Shown one piece after another: positions 54,137 through 61,691 of a stretch of 64,000 bases of DNA. The notes beneath the pieces were generated by a model, which did no database searches, was not told where the DNA came from, and saw nothing but the letters and a program-made list of their open reading frames with translations. Each line of letters starts with the position of its first letter. Within the stretch, counting starts at the first letter, position 1. A program made the position numbers and the translations under genes. Location: assembly GCA_026625625.1 (NCBI GenBank), contig CP113055.1, forward strand, positions 870,501 to 934,500, written 5' to 3'. The stretch comes from Blastomonas sp. SL216 (lineage in GTDB: Bacteria > Pseudomonadota > Alphaproteobacteria > Sphingomonadales > Sphingomonadaceae).

Positions 54137-54172
54137 AAAAGGCCCGGCAGTGCGGGGGGGCACCGTCCGGGC
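54137..54172 (-). terminator. Attenuator-like hairpin between bufA1 and bufB
   Basis: On the minus strand, GCCCGG (plus 54167-54172) and GGTGC-like inner arm pair with GCAC and CCGGGC (plus 54142-54147) around a C-rich loop, followed by CTTTT. It lies 19 bases after the bufA1 stop and 47 before the bufB start. It probably reduces bufBC transcription relative to the peptide gene. Confidence 0.55.
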
Positions 54173-54190
54173 GTCTTGCTGCAACCCAGC

Positions 54191-54463
54191 TTACTTGGGT
54201 TCGGTCAGGCTTCCGCCCATGGCAGTGCACTTCTTGGCGGTCGTGGCGATAAAGCCGCTGCCCTTGCATTCGTTCTGGCCCTTGCACGAGGTCTTCGCGG
54301 TGGCGCAATCCGAAGTGCCCTTGCAGGTGTTGACGCCATAGCAATGGACCAGGTCCTTTGCGCCCTTGGCACCTTCTGCCGCATGGGCTGCAACGCCAAA
54401 GCCCGACATTGCCAGCATGGCAGCGGTCGCAGCTAGACTGATGGTTTTCTGAACGGTGGTCAT
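54191..54463 (-). CDS. bufA1: Bufferin-type Cys-rich exported peptide (BufA1, DUF2282-like)
   Basis: The 90-residue precursor has a signal peptide (about 1-29, ending AAHAAE) and a mature part with six Cys at 41, 47, 53, 60, 66 and 79 (VHCYGVNTCKG, SDCATAKTSCKGQNECKGSGF). This matches bufferins, periplasmic peptides that bind copper after MNIO modification. ATG 54463 gives the signal peptide; the longer upstream frame is not coding. A SigF-type promoter is at 54519-54544. Confidence 0.92.
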   Translation of the reverse strand: MTTVQKTISLAATAAMLAMSGFGVAAHAAEGAKGAKDLVHCYGVNTCKGTSDCATAKTSCKGQNECKGSGFIATTAKKCTAMGGSLTEPK

Positions 54464-54518
54464 GGAAATGTCTCCGGATAGTTCGTCTAAAGGGATGTGC
54501 CTGACTGGCAGGATAGTC

Positions 54519-54544
54519 TTCGTCCGGAGGGCCAGGCGAGTTAC
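54519..54544 (-). promoter_or_regulatory. SigF-type promoter of bufA1
   Basis: On the minus strand GTAACT (54544-54539), 16 bases, then CGAA (54522-54519). This fits the motif GTAACC-N16-CGAA known to me for Caulobacter SigF. The expected 5' UTR is about 50 bases. Confidence 0.75.
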
Positions 54545-54558
54545 AGGCCCGGGCAAGC

Positions 54559-55200
54559 TTACCAGCGCAACAAATGCGGCCCGGCCAGCGCGCCGATGGC
54601 GCTGGCACCAGCGATGCCCAGCGAATACCAAAGCAGCACAAACCCTGCGGATGGCTCGCTACAAGCCAAGGCATAGATCGCGGCCGACAGAGCACCGGCT
54701 GCAAGGCCGCATACCGCCCCGGCCTGAGCCAAGTGTACCGGAGCCTGCCGGCGCACCGCCCAGCCGATTCCTACAATCAGTGGCAGCGACAGCGCAGTGA
54801 TGCGCAATGAACAGGCCTGCCACGATGCGCCGAACCAAGCCATCGCTTCTGCCTGCGGTGGCGTGCTGCGCGACTGACCGAGAGCAATGGCCAGAACAAT
54901 GAGTGCGACCATGCCGATCGGTGCAAGCAGCGGCTCTGCTGGCCTGCCAGGCCTTGCGAGCGATCGCATCGCTCGCAAGGCAATGGCAGCGATCGCCAGC
55001 ATGCTGCCAAGCTTCACCGCGAGGGGGACGATGACAGACAAGTTGGCAAGGCCTTGCTGTACGCCCAGTGAAAACAGCAGGATGCCCATCGACGCAAGGC
55101 CGCCAAGACCGATGCCGCGTCCCAGCTGCTGCTCGAAGCTGGCCGTCTTCACCGGGGTCAGGTCGTCGCACAGCGCTTGAATAAGGGCCTGGTGGTTCAT
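54559..55200 (-). CDS. nrsF: NrsF-type membrane anti-sigma factor (DUF1109)
   Basis: NrsF is a six-helix membrane protein that holds SigF inactive and senses heavy metals through Cys residues in Caulobacter. The 213-residue protein has about six hydrophobic segments and starts MNHQALIQALCDDLTPVKT. Cys130 (SWQACSL) and Cys180 (ALACSEPS) sit at helix ends likely facing the periplasm, as expected for the sensing pair. ATG 55200 was chosen over 55269 because upstream residues do not fit. The sigma factor gene is not adjacent but 1.2 kb away. Confidence 0.88.
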   Translation of the reverse strand: MNHQALIQALCDDLTPVKTASFEQQLGRGIGLGGLASMGILLFSLGVQQGLANLSVIVPLAVKLGSMLAIAAIALRAMRSLARPGRPAEPLLAPIGMVALIVLAIALGQSRSTPPQAEAMAWFGASWQACSLRITALSLPLIVGIGWAVRRQAPVHLAQAGAVCGLAAGALSAAIYALACSEPSAGFVLLWYSLGIAGASAIGALAGPHLLRW

Positions 55201-55274
55201 TGCGTTCTCATTTGTGGCTAGGCAGCGCAACGTCACCGCGCGGACCGAAAGGGACTTTCCCGTTGGCATGGCAT

Positions 55275-55300
55275 TACGCGGGGTTTCGGTCTGCGGTTAC
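55275..55300 (-). promoter_or_regulatory. SigF-type promoter of nrsF
   Basis: On the minus strand GTAACC (55300-55295), 16 bases, then CGTA (55278-55275), one base from consensus CGAA. It lies about 75 bases before the nrsF start, giving negative feedback on SigF. Confidence 0.55.
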
Positions 55301-55344
55301 AGAACGGGCTCCGAAAGCTGCTCGCCCATATCGCCGTGCTGGGC

Positions 55345-55370
55345 GTAACCGTAGCGATAAAGGCAGCGAA
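55345..55370 (+). promoter_or_regulatory. SigF-type promoter of the MBL-fold gene
   Basis: GTAACC (55345-55350), 16 bases, CGAA (55367-55370): an exact match to the motif. It is 115 bases before the ATG at 55486, and divergent from the nrsF promoter. Confidence 0.75.
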
Positions 55371-55485
55371 TGGATTTGTGTGGCCGGAGCCCTGATCCGA
55401 TCACCATGCGGCAGCCCCGGTTGCCCCCCGATCCTCCCCCAAGGCCGGGCTGTCGCATGATCGGATATGCCCCGGAAGGACCGCC

Positions 55486-56406
55486 ATGATGCCGAGATTT
55501 GCACTTGCTTTGGCCGCAAGCGTCCTAGGCATGTCTGTTCCGGCGGCCGCTGCGGCGCAGTGCCCCGGCTCGATAGCCGTCCAGATTCTGGGCTCAGGAG
55601 GACCGATCGCAGAAGGCGCCCGCGCCGGATCATCCGCGATCATCTGGATCGATGGCAAGGCCGTCGCGCTGATCGATGCGGGCAGCGGCGCGTTTGTGCG
55701 ATATGGAGAGGCCGGTGTGCGGTTCGAGGATCATCGCGTGATCGCGCTGACCCATTTCCACGCCGACCATGTCGCCGATCTGGGGGCGATCCTGAACAGC
55801 GGCAGCTTTTCGGACCGCAGCGAGGATTTGCCCATCCTCGGGCCGCAGGGCAGCGAGTATTTCCCCGGGGTCACCGAACATCTGAAGGCACTGTTCGATC
55901 CAAAATCAGGGGCGTTTCGCTATCTGTCCGGGTTTCTGGATGGCTCCGCCGGCAAGCCAAGGATTGTCCCAGTGGAAATCGCGTCCGAAGGTCAGGCACA
56001 GCCTTTTATCGATGCCGAGACCGGTCTCACTATCACACCTATTCCCGTGCAACACGGCGTGGTTCCCGCGCTTGCCTATCGAATCGAGGTTCGCGGCAAG
56101 ATGATCGTGTTTGCCGGAGACCAGAATGAGTTCAGCGACGCGTTTATCGCTAACCTAGCAGGTCGCACGCCCGATCTGCTGATCGTCCACAACGTCATTC
56201 CCGAAGGCCAGGGCCAGCCGCGCGGCCTGCATCGTCCGCCATCATCTCTGGGCACGATGGCGGCCGCCATCGACCCGCGGCTGCTGGTGCTGTCGCACAA
56301 CATGCAGCGCGCGCTGGTCCGGCAGCCCGAGGGTGAGGCCGCGATCCGGGCATCTTATGCCGGGCCCATGACCATTGCAGATGATCTTGCCTGCTACGCG
56401 CTTTGA
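55486..56406 (+). CDS. Exported metallo-beta-lactamase-fold hydrolase
   Basis: The 306-residue protein has a signal peptide (about 1-24, ending PAAAAAQ) and the MBL zinc motif THFHADHV, then HGVVPALAYRIE, FAGDQNE and a late VLSHNM, giving a two-metal site. GGAAGGA precedes ATG 55486. It is similar in outline to RNase Z/arylsulfatase-like MBL enzymes, with an unknown substrate. An exact SigF-type promoter puts it in the metal-stress regulon. Its 3' end overlaps the sigma factor gene by 13 bases, tail to tail. Confidence 0.88.
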   Translation: MMPRFALALAASVLGMSVPAAAAAQCPGSIAVQILGSGGPIAEGARAGSSAIIWIDGKAVALIDAGSGAFVRYGEAGVRFEDHRVIALTHFHADHVADLGAILNSGSFSDRSEDLPILGPQGSEYFPGVTEHLKALFDPKSGAFRYLSGFLDGSAGKPRIVPVEIASEGQAQPFIDAETGLTITPIPVQHGVVPALAYRIEVRGKMIVFAGDQNEFSDAFIANLAGRTPDLLIVHNVIPEGQGQPRGLHRPPSSLGTMAAAIDPRLLVLSHNMQRALVRQPEGEAAIRASYAGPMTIADDLACYAL

Positions 56407-56987
56407 AGAACGTCTGCGTCTGGCGCATTGGCAAAACCTGAAAGGCGGGCGAGGCCGCGATGAATGTTCACCTTGACCAGCGATTCTGATTGACCCGTCA
56501 TGGCGGCCGCTTCTTCGATGCTGAACCCCTGGATCTTCACGAGTCGAATGACCGAAACTTGTGCAGGCTTCAGGCGGCCGAGCAATTCCTCCAGCACAAT
56601 GGCGCTGGTCACGCATGCCTCGTGTCCATCCACCGATGGTTCGAACAGCTCGTCGTCCAATGAAACCGTGGGCTTGCGCCCCATGGCACGCAGCCGGTCA
56701 ATCCACTTGTACCGCGCAATCGCTGCCAGCCACGGCCTGAAGGGGCGTCCAGGTTCGTAGGTATGCCGCCTCTGGTGCACTGCCATCAGGCATTCCTGGG
56801 TGGCATCATCGGCCATGCTCATCGGCAGACGGCGGAGAAAATAGCGTTGGAGCCATTGCTGGATCTCACCGAGCAACCGGTTGTACGCGCCGCCATGCCC
56901 CGCGAGCGCCGCTGTCATCAGCCGACCCCATTCGTCATCCTGCAGGGCAGCTGCATTGGGGGCGGCGGGCTGGCTGGCGATCGACAT
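56394..56987 (-). CDS. sigF: ECF sigma factor, SigF type
   Basis: The 197-residue protein has sigma region 2 (YNRLLGEIQQWLQRYF; DDATQECLMAVHQRRHTYEPGRPF, motif region) and region 4 (LKPAQVSVIRLVKIQGFSIEEAAAMTGQSESLVKVNIHRGL, about 135-180). DUF1109-linked ECF factors have this form. GGAG lies 8 bases before ATG 56987. The cognate anti-sigma is encoded at 54559. No GTAAC-type promoter precedes it, so it is probably transcribed differently. Confidence 0.9.
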   Translation of the reverse strand: MSIASQPAAPNAAALQDDEWGRLMTAALAGHGGAYNRLLGEIQQWLQRYFLRRLPMSMADDATQECLMAVHQRRHTYEPGRPFRPWLAAIARYKWIDRLRAMGRKPTVSLDDELFEPSVDGHEACVTSAIVLEELLGRLKPAQVSVIRLVKIQGFSIEEAAAMTGQSESLVKVNIHRGLARLSGFANAPDADVLQSA

Positions 56988-57060
56988 GGCAGGTCTCCGG
57001 ACCGGCGCGAAAATGCCGCGCTGGGATGATCCGTTATTGTCCGGGCCGGTGCCTGCGTGA

Positions 57061-57090
57061 ACGTATCAGGCAGGAATGAAATCGATACGT
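57061..57090. repeat. Inverted repeat ACGTATC-N16-GATACGT
   Basis: Perfect 7-bp arms at 57061-57067 and 57084-57090 lie between sigF and the 46-residue peptide gene, directly before the SigF-type promoter at 57100. Related GTATC/GATAC arms occur at 58104-58118. Possible operator for sigF. Confidence 0.45.
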
Positions 57091-57099
57091 ACCGCGCAT

Positions 57100-57125
57100 G
57101 TAACAGGCAGGCAGCTATCGGCGAA
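57100..57125 (+). promoter_or_regulatory. SigF-type promoter of the 46-residue peptide gene
   Basis: GTAACA (57100-57105), 16 bases, CGAA (57122-57125). The start codon at 57228 is about 100 bases downstream. Confidence 0.65.
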
Positions 57126-57227
57126 CTCCATCATGACGCTGATATGCGTCACTTTCCTGATCGCGCTCACAGGCTCGCAGACCCTGTGTCAAAGCGCTTC
57201 CTGTCATGCCCAAAAAGGATCGACGCC

Positions 57228-57368
57228 ATGAAGAAGTCCAGCACGCTCGCCAATGCCGACAAAGCCCGTGCACTGCTTCCGGTGGCAGGGACCAGCCTTG
57301 CCTTCGTCATCCTCACTGTGCTGGGTGTTATCGGCGCGGCCGGGGTCGCGATGACGATGATGATGTAG
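57228..57368 (+). CDS. 46-residue single-pass membrane peptide
   Basis: The peptide has a charged N-terminus (MKKSSTLANADKARALLP), one membrane helix (about 19-42) and a Met-rich C-terminus (AMTMMM). AAAAGGA lies about 9 bases before the ATG. It has its own SigF-type promoter. I know of no family. A run of four Met at the end could bind Cu(I), but this is speculation. Confidence 0.7.
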   Translation: MKKSSTLANADKARALLPVAGTSLAFVILTVLGVIGAAGVAMTMMM

Positions 57369-57394
57369 CCGGACGCGAAATCGACGTCGGCCGG

Positions 57395-58057
57395 TCAGTT
57401 GGAACCACCGCCAGAGCCGAGTTCCTGTACCACCGAAATCACATCGAGCGGTTCTGCGCGAACACGAAAGTCCGGGTCGACAAAGGCATAGCGAACTACC
57501 CCTTGGGGATCGACAACGAAGGTCGCCGGAACCGGCAGAATGCCACTATCGGTGCCATAGATGTCGGCAAGGTCCAAGCCGGCCTGCAAATAGCGCTGCA
57601 CCAGTTCAACCCCGGCATGGAAAGCCAGGCCGAGGTCCAGCGCTGCGCCATGATCGATATCGCACAACACCATGGCCTTGCCATCGAGCATTGACTCGAT
57701 GCGGTCTGCACGCCCGGCAACCTCGCCGACGATGACGACCAGCCGCCCTCCAACCGCTTCCAGCGCAGCCAGGTTCTCGTTCCAGCTGTCCAACTCGCTG
57801 CGGCACCAGGGGCACCATCCGCCACGGATGAACGTGATGACCACGGGCCCATCCGCTTGGACTGCAGTCAGTTTCTGATAACGGCCAAGATGATCGGGCA
57901 AGACCAGGTCGGGGAAGTCCATCCCCAGCCCAGGCGCAGAATGGCCGGTTTCCAGCAGGATCAGCCGCCCCACAAAGGCATCGTAGAGGGCGTTCCATTC
58001 GGAATTTTCGAGCGTGCAGCTTTGCAGCTTTTCGTAAAGTCGCGTGGTCTGTTCCAT
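57395..58057 (-). CDS. Peroxiredoxin-like AhpC/TSA protein (second paralogue)
   Basis: The 220-residue protein has C-x-x-C site GGWCPWC (C82, C85) and the ending GVVRYAFVDPDFRVRAEP, matching the paralogue at 51774. ATG 58057 gives the same domain layout; the upstream frame to 58204 adds Cys-rich residues and is unlikely. It is convergent with the small peptide gene and divergent from the NDH-2-like gene. Confidence 0.88.
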   Translation of the reverse strand: MEQTTRLYEKLQSCTLENSEWNALYDAFVGRLILLETGHSAPGLGMDFPDLVLPDHLGRYQKLTAVQADGPVVITFIRGGWCPWCRSELDSWNENLAALEAVGGRLVVIVGEVAGRADRIESMLDGKAMVLCDIDHGAALDLGLAFHAGVELVQRYLQAGLDLADIYGTDSGILPVPATFVVDPQGVVRYAFVDPDFRVRAEPLDVISVVQELGSGGGSN

Positions 58058-58103
58058 TGACGGCTTATGCACTCGCCTGACGCACGGCGAAAGGGGCATG
58101 GGC

Positions 58104-58118
58104 GTATCTAGTCGATAC
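58104..58118. repeat. Dyad GTATC-N5-GATAC
   Basis: Perfect 5-bp arms lie in the divergent region between the peroxiredoxin-like gene (start 58057) and the NDH-2-like gene (start 58211). The half-sites match those at 57061-57090 but with a different spacer. Confidence 0.35.
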
Positions 58119-58210
58119 ACGGCGCGCATGGCAGTGTGCATCACGCCATGCATGGAACCGATGCGCAGGCGGCATTTTCCGCAGCTGACGGTGTGGACTA
58201 GCATGGCGTC

Positions 58211-59578
58211 ATGCTCAAAATCTCCTCACCGCATCAGCCCGCTCGCAAGCCCCGGATCGTCATCGTCGGCGCAGGCTTCGGCGGCCTTTCAGTGATCAAA
58301 GGGCTCGGATCGGTCGATGCCGAAATCACGTTGATCGACCGTCAGAACCATCACCTGTTCCAGCCATTGCTGTATCAAGTGGCCACCGCTGCGCTGTCAC
58401 CTGCAGATATTGCCGCACCCATTCGCAGCATCGTCAGGCGACATCGCCATATGCATGTGCTGCTCGACAGCGTTTGCGGCATTGACCGGGGCCGCCGCAT
58501 GGTCCGGCTGCAAAGCGGGGCCACGGTGGATTACGACATTCTCGTGATCGCCACCGGCGCGCAGCACAGCTATTTCGGCAATGACCACTGGGCCGAATTC
58601 GCCCCGGGTATCAAGACGATCGACGACGCCACCAGGGTAAGGCGCAAGATTTTGCTGGCGCTGGAGAGCGCGGAAACCAACCGGCAGGAAAATGTCGCCG
58701 AACGGAAGGAGTTCCTGACGTTCGTGATCATCGGCGGTGGCCCCACCGGGGTGGAGATGGCGGGTGCGATCGCCGAGTTGACCCGCCATGCGACAGCGAT
58801 GGAATTCCGTTATATCACCCCAAAATGCGTTCGCATCGTCCTGATCGAGGCGGGAAGTCGCCTGCTCGCAAGTTTTCCCGAAGACCTAGCCGACAGCGCA
58901 CGGCGCTCGCTGGAGATGCTGGGAGTTGAGGTGCGCCTGGGCGGCCGGGTAAACCACATTGATGCCACAGGCGTTATCGTCGGCGACGACCGCATCAAGG
59001 CAGCCACCGTAATCTGGGCGGCTGGTGTGCAGGCCTCTCCCGCCGCGCAATGGCTGGAGGCCACTGCAGACAAGGCGGGCCGCGTGTGTGTCGAACCGGA
59101 TATGAGCGTCACCGGCCATCCCGAGATATTCGTGATTGGCGATACCTCGGCGATTGCGCGCGACGATGGCCGCCCCGTGCCCGGTATCGCACCGGCCGCC
59201 AAGCAGCAGGGGCTGCATGTCGGGCGTACCATTGCCGCCCGGCTGGCTGGGCGGCACGAACCGGGGCGCTTTCGCTATCGCGATTTCGGCACATTGGCGA
59301 CGATCGGGCGCAAACGGGCGGTGGTGGATTTTGGCTGGACCCGTCTGAAGGGTTTTTCTGCCTGGCTCCTCTGGTCGACCGCGCACCTCTATTTTCTGGT
59401 GGGCTTTCGCAACCGCTTTGTCGTCGGGATGACCTGGATGTGGAACTACCTCACGTTCGATCGCGGCGCTCGGCTGATCACTGGATTGACACCCGGTACG
59501 ATGGCGTCCCCTCAGCCCCCCGTAATCACCCTTACTCCGGCTGCTGCGCCGCTTAAGGCCGTCAGCGCAGAAAGGTGA
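58211..59578 (+). CDS. NADH dehydrogenase type II-like flavoprotein
   Basis: The 455-residue protein has FAD motif IVIVGAGFGGLSVIKGL, NHHLFQPLLYQVATAALSPADIAAPIR (NDH-2 typical region, about 43-70), NAD motif VIIGGGPTGVEMAGAIAEL, and the second FAD motif IFVIGDTSAI. The C-terminal hydrophobic patch (LLWSTAHLYFLVGFRNRFVVG, motif region) would anchor it to the membrane for quinone reduction. Confidence 0.93.
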   Translation: MLKISSPHQPARKPRIVIVGAGFGGLSVIKGLGSVDAEITLIDRQNHHLFQPLLYQVATAALSPADIAAPIRSIVRRHRHMHVLLDSVCGIDRGRRMVRLQSGATVDYDILVIATGAQHSYFGNDHWAEFAPGIKTIDDATRVRRKILLALESAETNRQENVAERKEFLTFVIIGGGPTGVEMAGAIAELTRHATAMEFRYITPKCVRIVLIEAGSRLLASFPEDLADSARRSLEMLGVEVRLGGRVNHIDATGVIVGDDRIKAATVIWAAGVQASPAAQWLEATADKAGRVCVEPDMSVTGHPEIFVIGDTSAIARDDGRPVPGIAPAAKQQGLHVGRTIAARLAGRHEPGRFRYRDFGTLATIGRKRAVVDFGWTRLKGFSAWLLWSTAHLYFLVGFRNRFVVGMTWMWNYLTFDRGARLITGLTPGTMASPQPPVITLTPAAAPLKAVSAER

Positions 59579-59606
59579 CCATCGGCCAGGTCGCACCGGG
59601 CAAAGC

Positions 59607-60071
59607 TTACAGTCCCAGATCACTTAATCCGGGGTGATCGCCTGGCCGGGTTCCGGTGGGCCAAATGAACAGCCGCTCACCAGGCGCGATATTGTGTTCG
59701 TTGATGCTGGCGATGCGCCGTTCCATCAGACCGTCAGCATCGAACTGCCAGTTTTCATTGCCATAGGCACGGTACCAGTTTCCGCTGTCGTCGCGGTATT
59801 CGTAGGCAAACCGCACCGCGATCCGGTTTTCGGAATGCGCCCAGAGTTCCTTGATCAGCCGATAATCCAGCTCTCGCGCCCATTTGCGGGTGAGAAAGGC
59901 CGCAATCTCCTGTCTTCCGCCCAGGAATTCGGAACGGTTGCGCCATTGGCTCGCTGGCGTGTACGCCAAAGCCACCCGCGCCGGATCACGGCTGTTCCAG
60001 GCATCTTCTGCCAGCCGCACCTTCTGCACAGCGGTCTCATCGGAAAATGGAGGCAAGGGGGGACGGATCAT
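59607..60071 (-). CDS. DUF1348/NTF2-like protein
   Basis: The 154-residue NTF2-fold protein carries [44 protein letters not shown] and ASINEHNI, the DUF1348 pattern. AAAGGAG precedes ATG 60071, which overlaps the stop of the preceding gene. Function unknown. It is last in the four-gene operon. Confidence 0.85.
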   Translation of the reverse strand: MIRPPLPPFSDETAVQKVRLAEDAWNSRDPARVALAYTPASQWRNRSEFLGGRQEIAAFLTRKWARELDYRLIKELWAHSENRIAVRFAYEYRDDSGNWYRAYGNENWQFDADGLMERRIASINEHNIAPGERLFIWPTGTRPGDHPGLSDLGL

Positions 60072-60682
60072 GGCTTTGCTCCTTTCTGGCGTTTCAAGAC
60101 GGTATTTTCTGCTTCCAGTTCGGCAATCCTCGTCTCCAGCCGGGCCAGTGCGGCGGAGACATCGCTGGCATTGATCTTTTGCGGGATGTGCTGCGGGCAA
60201 TTGACGTCCCAGGCGGCGATGTCGAGGACCACTGCCTGTTCGCCTTTTGCACGATAGGCTGGCGGCATAAGCTGCGCGATCATTGCGGGGTCATCGCTGG
60301 TTGTCGCCCGACCCCAGATCTTGATGCGGCGCGGCCTGGCATAGTCCATCAGGATCAGGAATGCCTTGTCGTTGTCGGCAAGGTTCCCGGTGGAGATATA
60401 TTGCCGGTTGCCGGTGTAGTCGGCCCAGCCGATGCGGGCGGAGCCAAGCACCCGTATAAACCCGGGCGGGCCTCCGCGGTGTTGGGCATAGGGCTGGCCC
60501 GCAGCATTTGTCGTGGCAAGAAACGCGGTGTCTACGCCGGTCAGAAACTCCGCCAATGTCTCGTCGACCTGCGTCCTGAAACCACCACGATCTTCCATCC
60601 TGGCATAGGCATCTCGTGATCCCCGCACAGACTGGATGGCCTTGATCGTGGGGGTGAAGGCGATGTCACTGGAAGCGGGCAT
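60068..60682 (-). CDS. Pyridoxamine 5'-phosphate oxidase-like flavin protein
   Basis: The 204-residue split-barrel protein has [27 protein letters not shown] and RRIKIWGRA (FMN-binding region) and a C-terminal coiled coil (about 170-200). ATG 60682 was selected because the upstream frame is atypical. It is between the alpha/beta hydrolase gene and the DUF1348 gene. Confidence 0.87.
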   Translation of the reverse strand: MPASSDIAFTPTIKAIQSVRGSRDAYARMEDRGGFRTQVDETLAEFLTGVDTAFLATTNAAGQPYAQHRGGPPGFIRVLGSARIGWADYTGNRQYISTGNLADNDKAFLILMDYARPRRIKIWGRATTSDDPAMIAQLMPPAYRAKGEQAVVLDIAAWDVNCPQHIPQKINASDVSAALARLETRIAELEAENTVLKRQKGAKP

Positions 60683-60731
60683 GGCTAGATTTCCTTTCGG
60701 TTTCAGGACGCAGTCCAGTTTTTCGACCTCG

Positions 60732-61583
60732 TCAGTCGGCAAAGCTCGCCTTGATCTCGGCAGCAACGGTCGCGGCGTTCTCATCCAGGACGAAGTGACC
60801 GGCATCGAGCCAGACCAGCCGGGCCTGCGGCAGATCATCCAGAAAAGCCTCCGCGCCCGCTGCGATGAAGAACGGATCGTGCTTGCCCCACACGATCAGC
60901 GTCTTGGGGGCGTGCATGCGGAGCGCTTCGTGCCAGCTGTCATAGGCGGCAAGGTTGGTCTTGTAGTTTTCCAGCAGGTCCAGATGTGCCGCATCATGGC
61001 CCGGCCGGTCGAGCAAAGCCTGGTCACGGGTCCAGTTATCGGGGCTGATCGCTTCCACGTTCCGTGCGCCGACTTCATATTGAAACCGGGTTGTTTCGGC
61101 AGAAAGGAAGGCGCGTGCGCCCGCCTCGCTGGCTGAATCGCGCCGTTCCCACAGGGGCAGGAAAATCTGGGCGGGCGCTTCACCAACACCAGCCGTGTAG
61201 GCATTGGCATTCTGGAAAACCAAACCCGATACTGCGCCGGGGTTCTGCAGGAACAGACGCATGCCCACCGGGCCGCCGTAATCCTGCATGTACAGGATGT
61301 AGGCGCCGAGGCCGAGCTGTTCGAGCAATCCGCTGACATGGGCGGTCAGATTGTCGAAGCTGTATTCGAAGGCATCTGCGGCAGGAGCATCCGAATGCCC
61401 GAAACCGATATAGTCGGGTGCGATAACGTGAAACCGGTCCGCCAGCAGCGGGATCAGGTCGCGGAACATGAAGCTGCTTGCCGGAAAGCCGTGGAGCAGC
61501 ACGATGGTCGGGTGCGATGGGTCGCCAGCTTCGCGGTAAAAGACCTGGCGGTGGTGGACTGTGGCAAATTTGTGAAGGGTCAT
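60732..61583 (-). CDS. Alpha/beta hydrolase (epoxide hydrolase/dehalogenase-like)
   Basis: The 283-residue hydrolase has HGFPASSFMFRDLIP, nucleophile Asp in MQDYGGPVGMRL, acid Asp in WGKHDPFF and His in DAGHFVLDE. The residue after the nucleophile is Tyr, not the Trp typical of haloalkane dehalogenases, so epoxide hydrolase or related activity is more likely. Substrate is unknown. Confidence 0.85.
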   Translation of the reverse strand: MTLHKFATVHHRQVFYREAGDPSHPTIVLLHGFPASSFMFRDLIPLLADRFHVIAPDYIGFGHSDAPAADAFEYSFDNLTAHVSGLLEQLGLGAYILYMQDYGGPVGMRLFLQNPGAVSGLVFQNANAYTAGVGEAPAQIFLPLWERRDSASEAGARAFLSAETTRFQYEVGARNVEAISPDNWTRDQALLDRPGHDAAHLDLLENYKTNLAAYDSWHEALRMHAPKTLIVWGKHDPFFIAAGAEAFLDDLPQARLVWLDAGHFVLDENAATVAAEIKASFAD

Positions 61584-61691
61584 GGTGGGGTTCCTAGAAT
61601 AAATGGGGATCGATGGAGCAACAGGGCCTGACGGGGGCCTGACAGGGGAAGGCAGGCACCCCGCCGTCCGTTGTTGCCGCGATGCGAAGGA

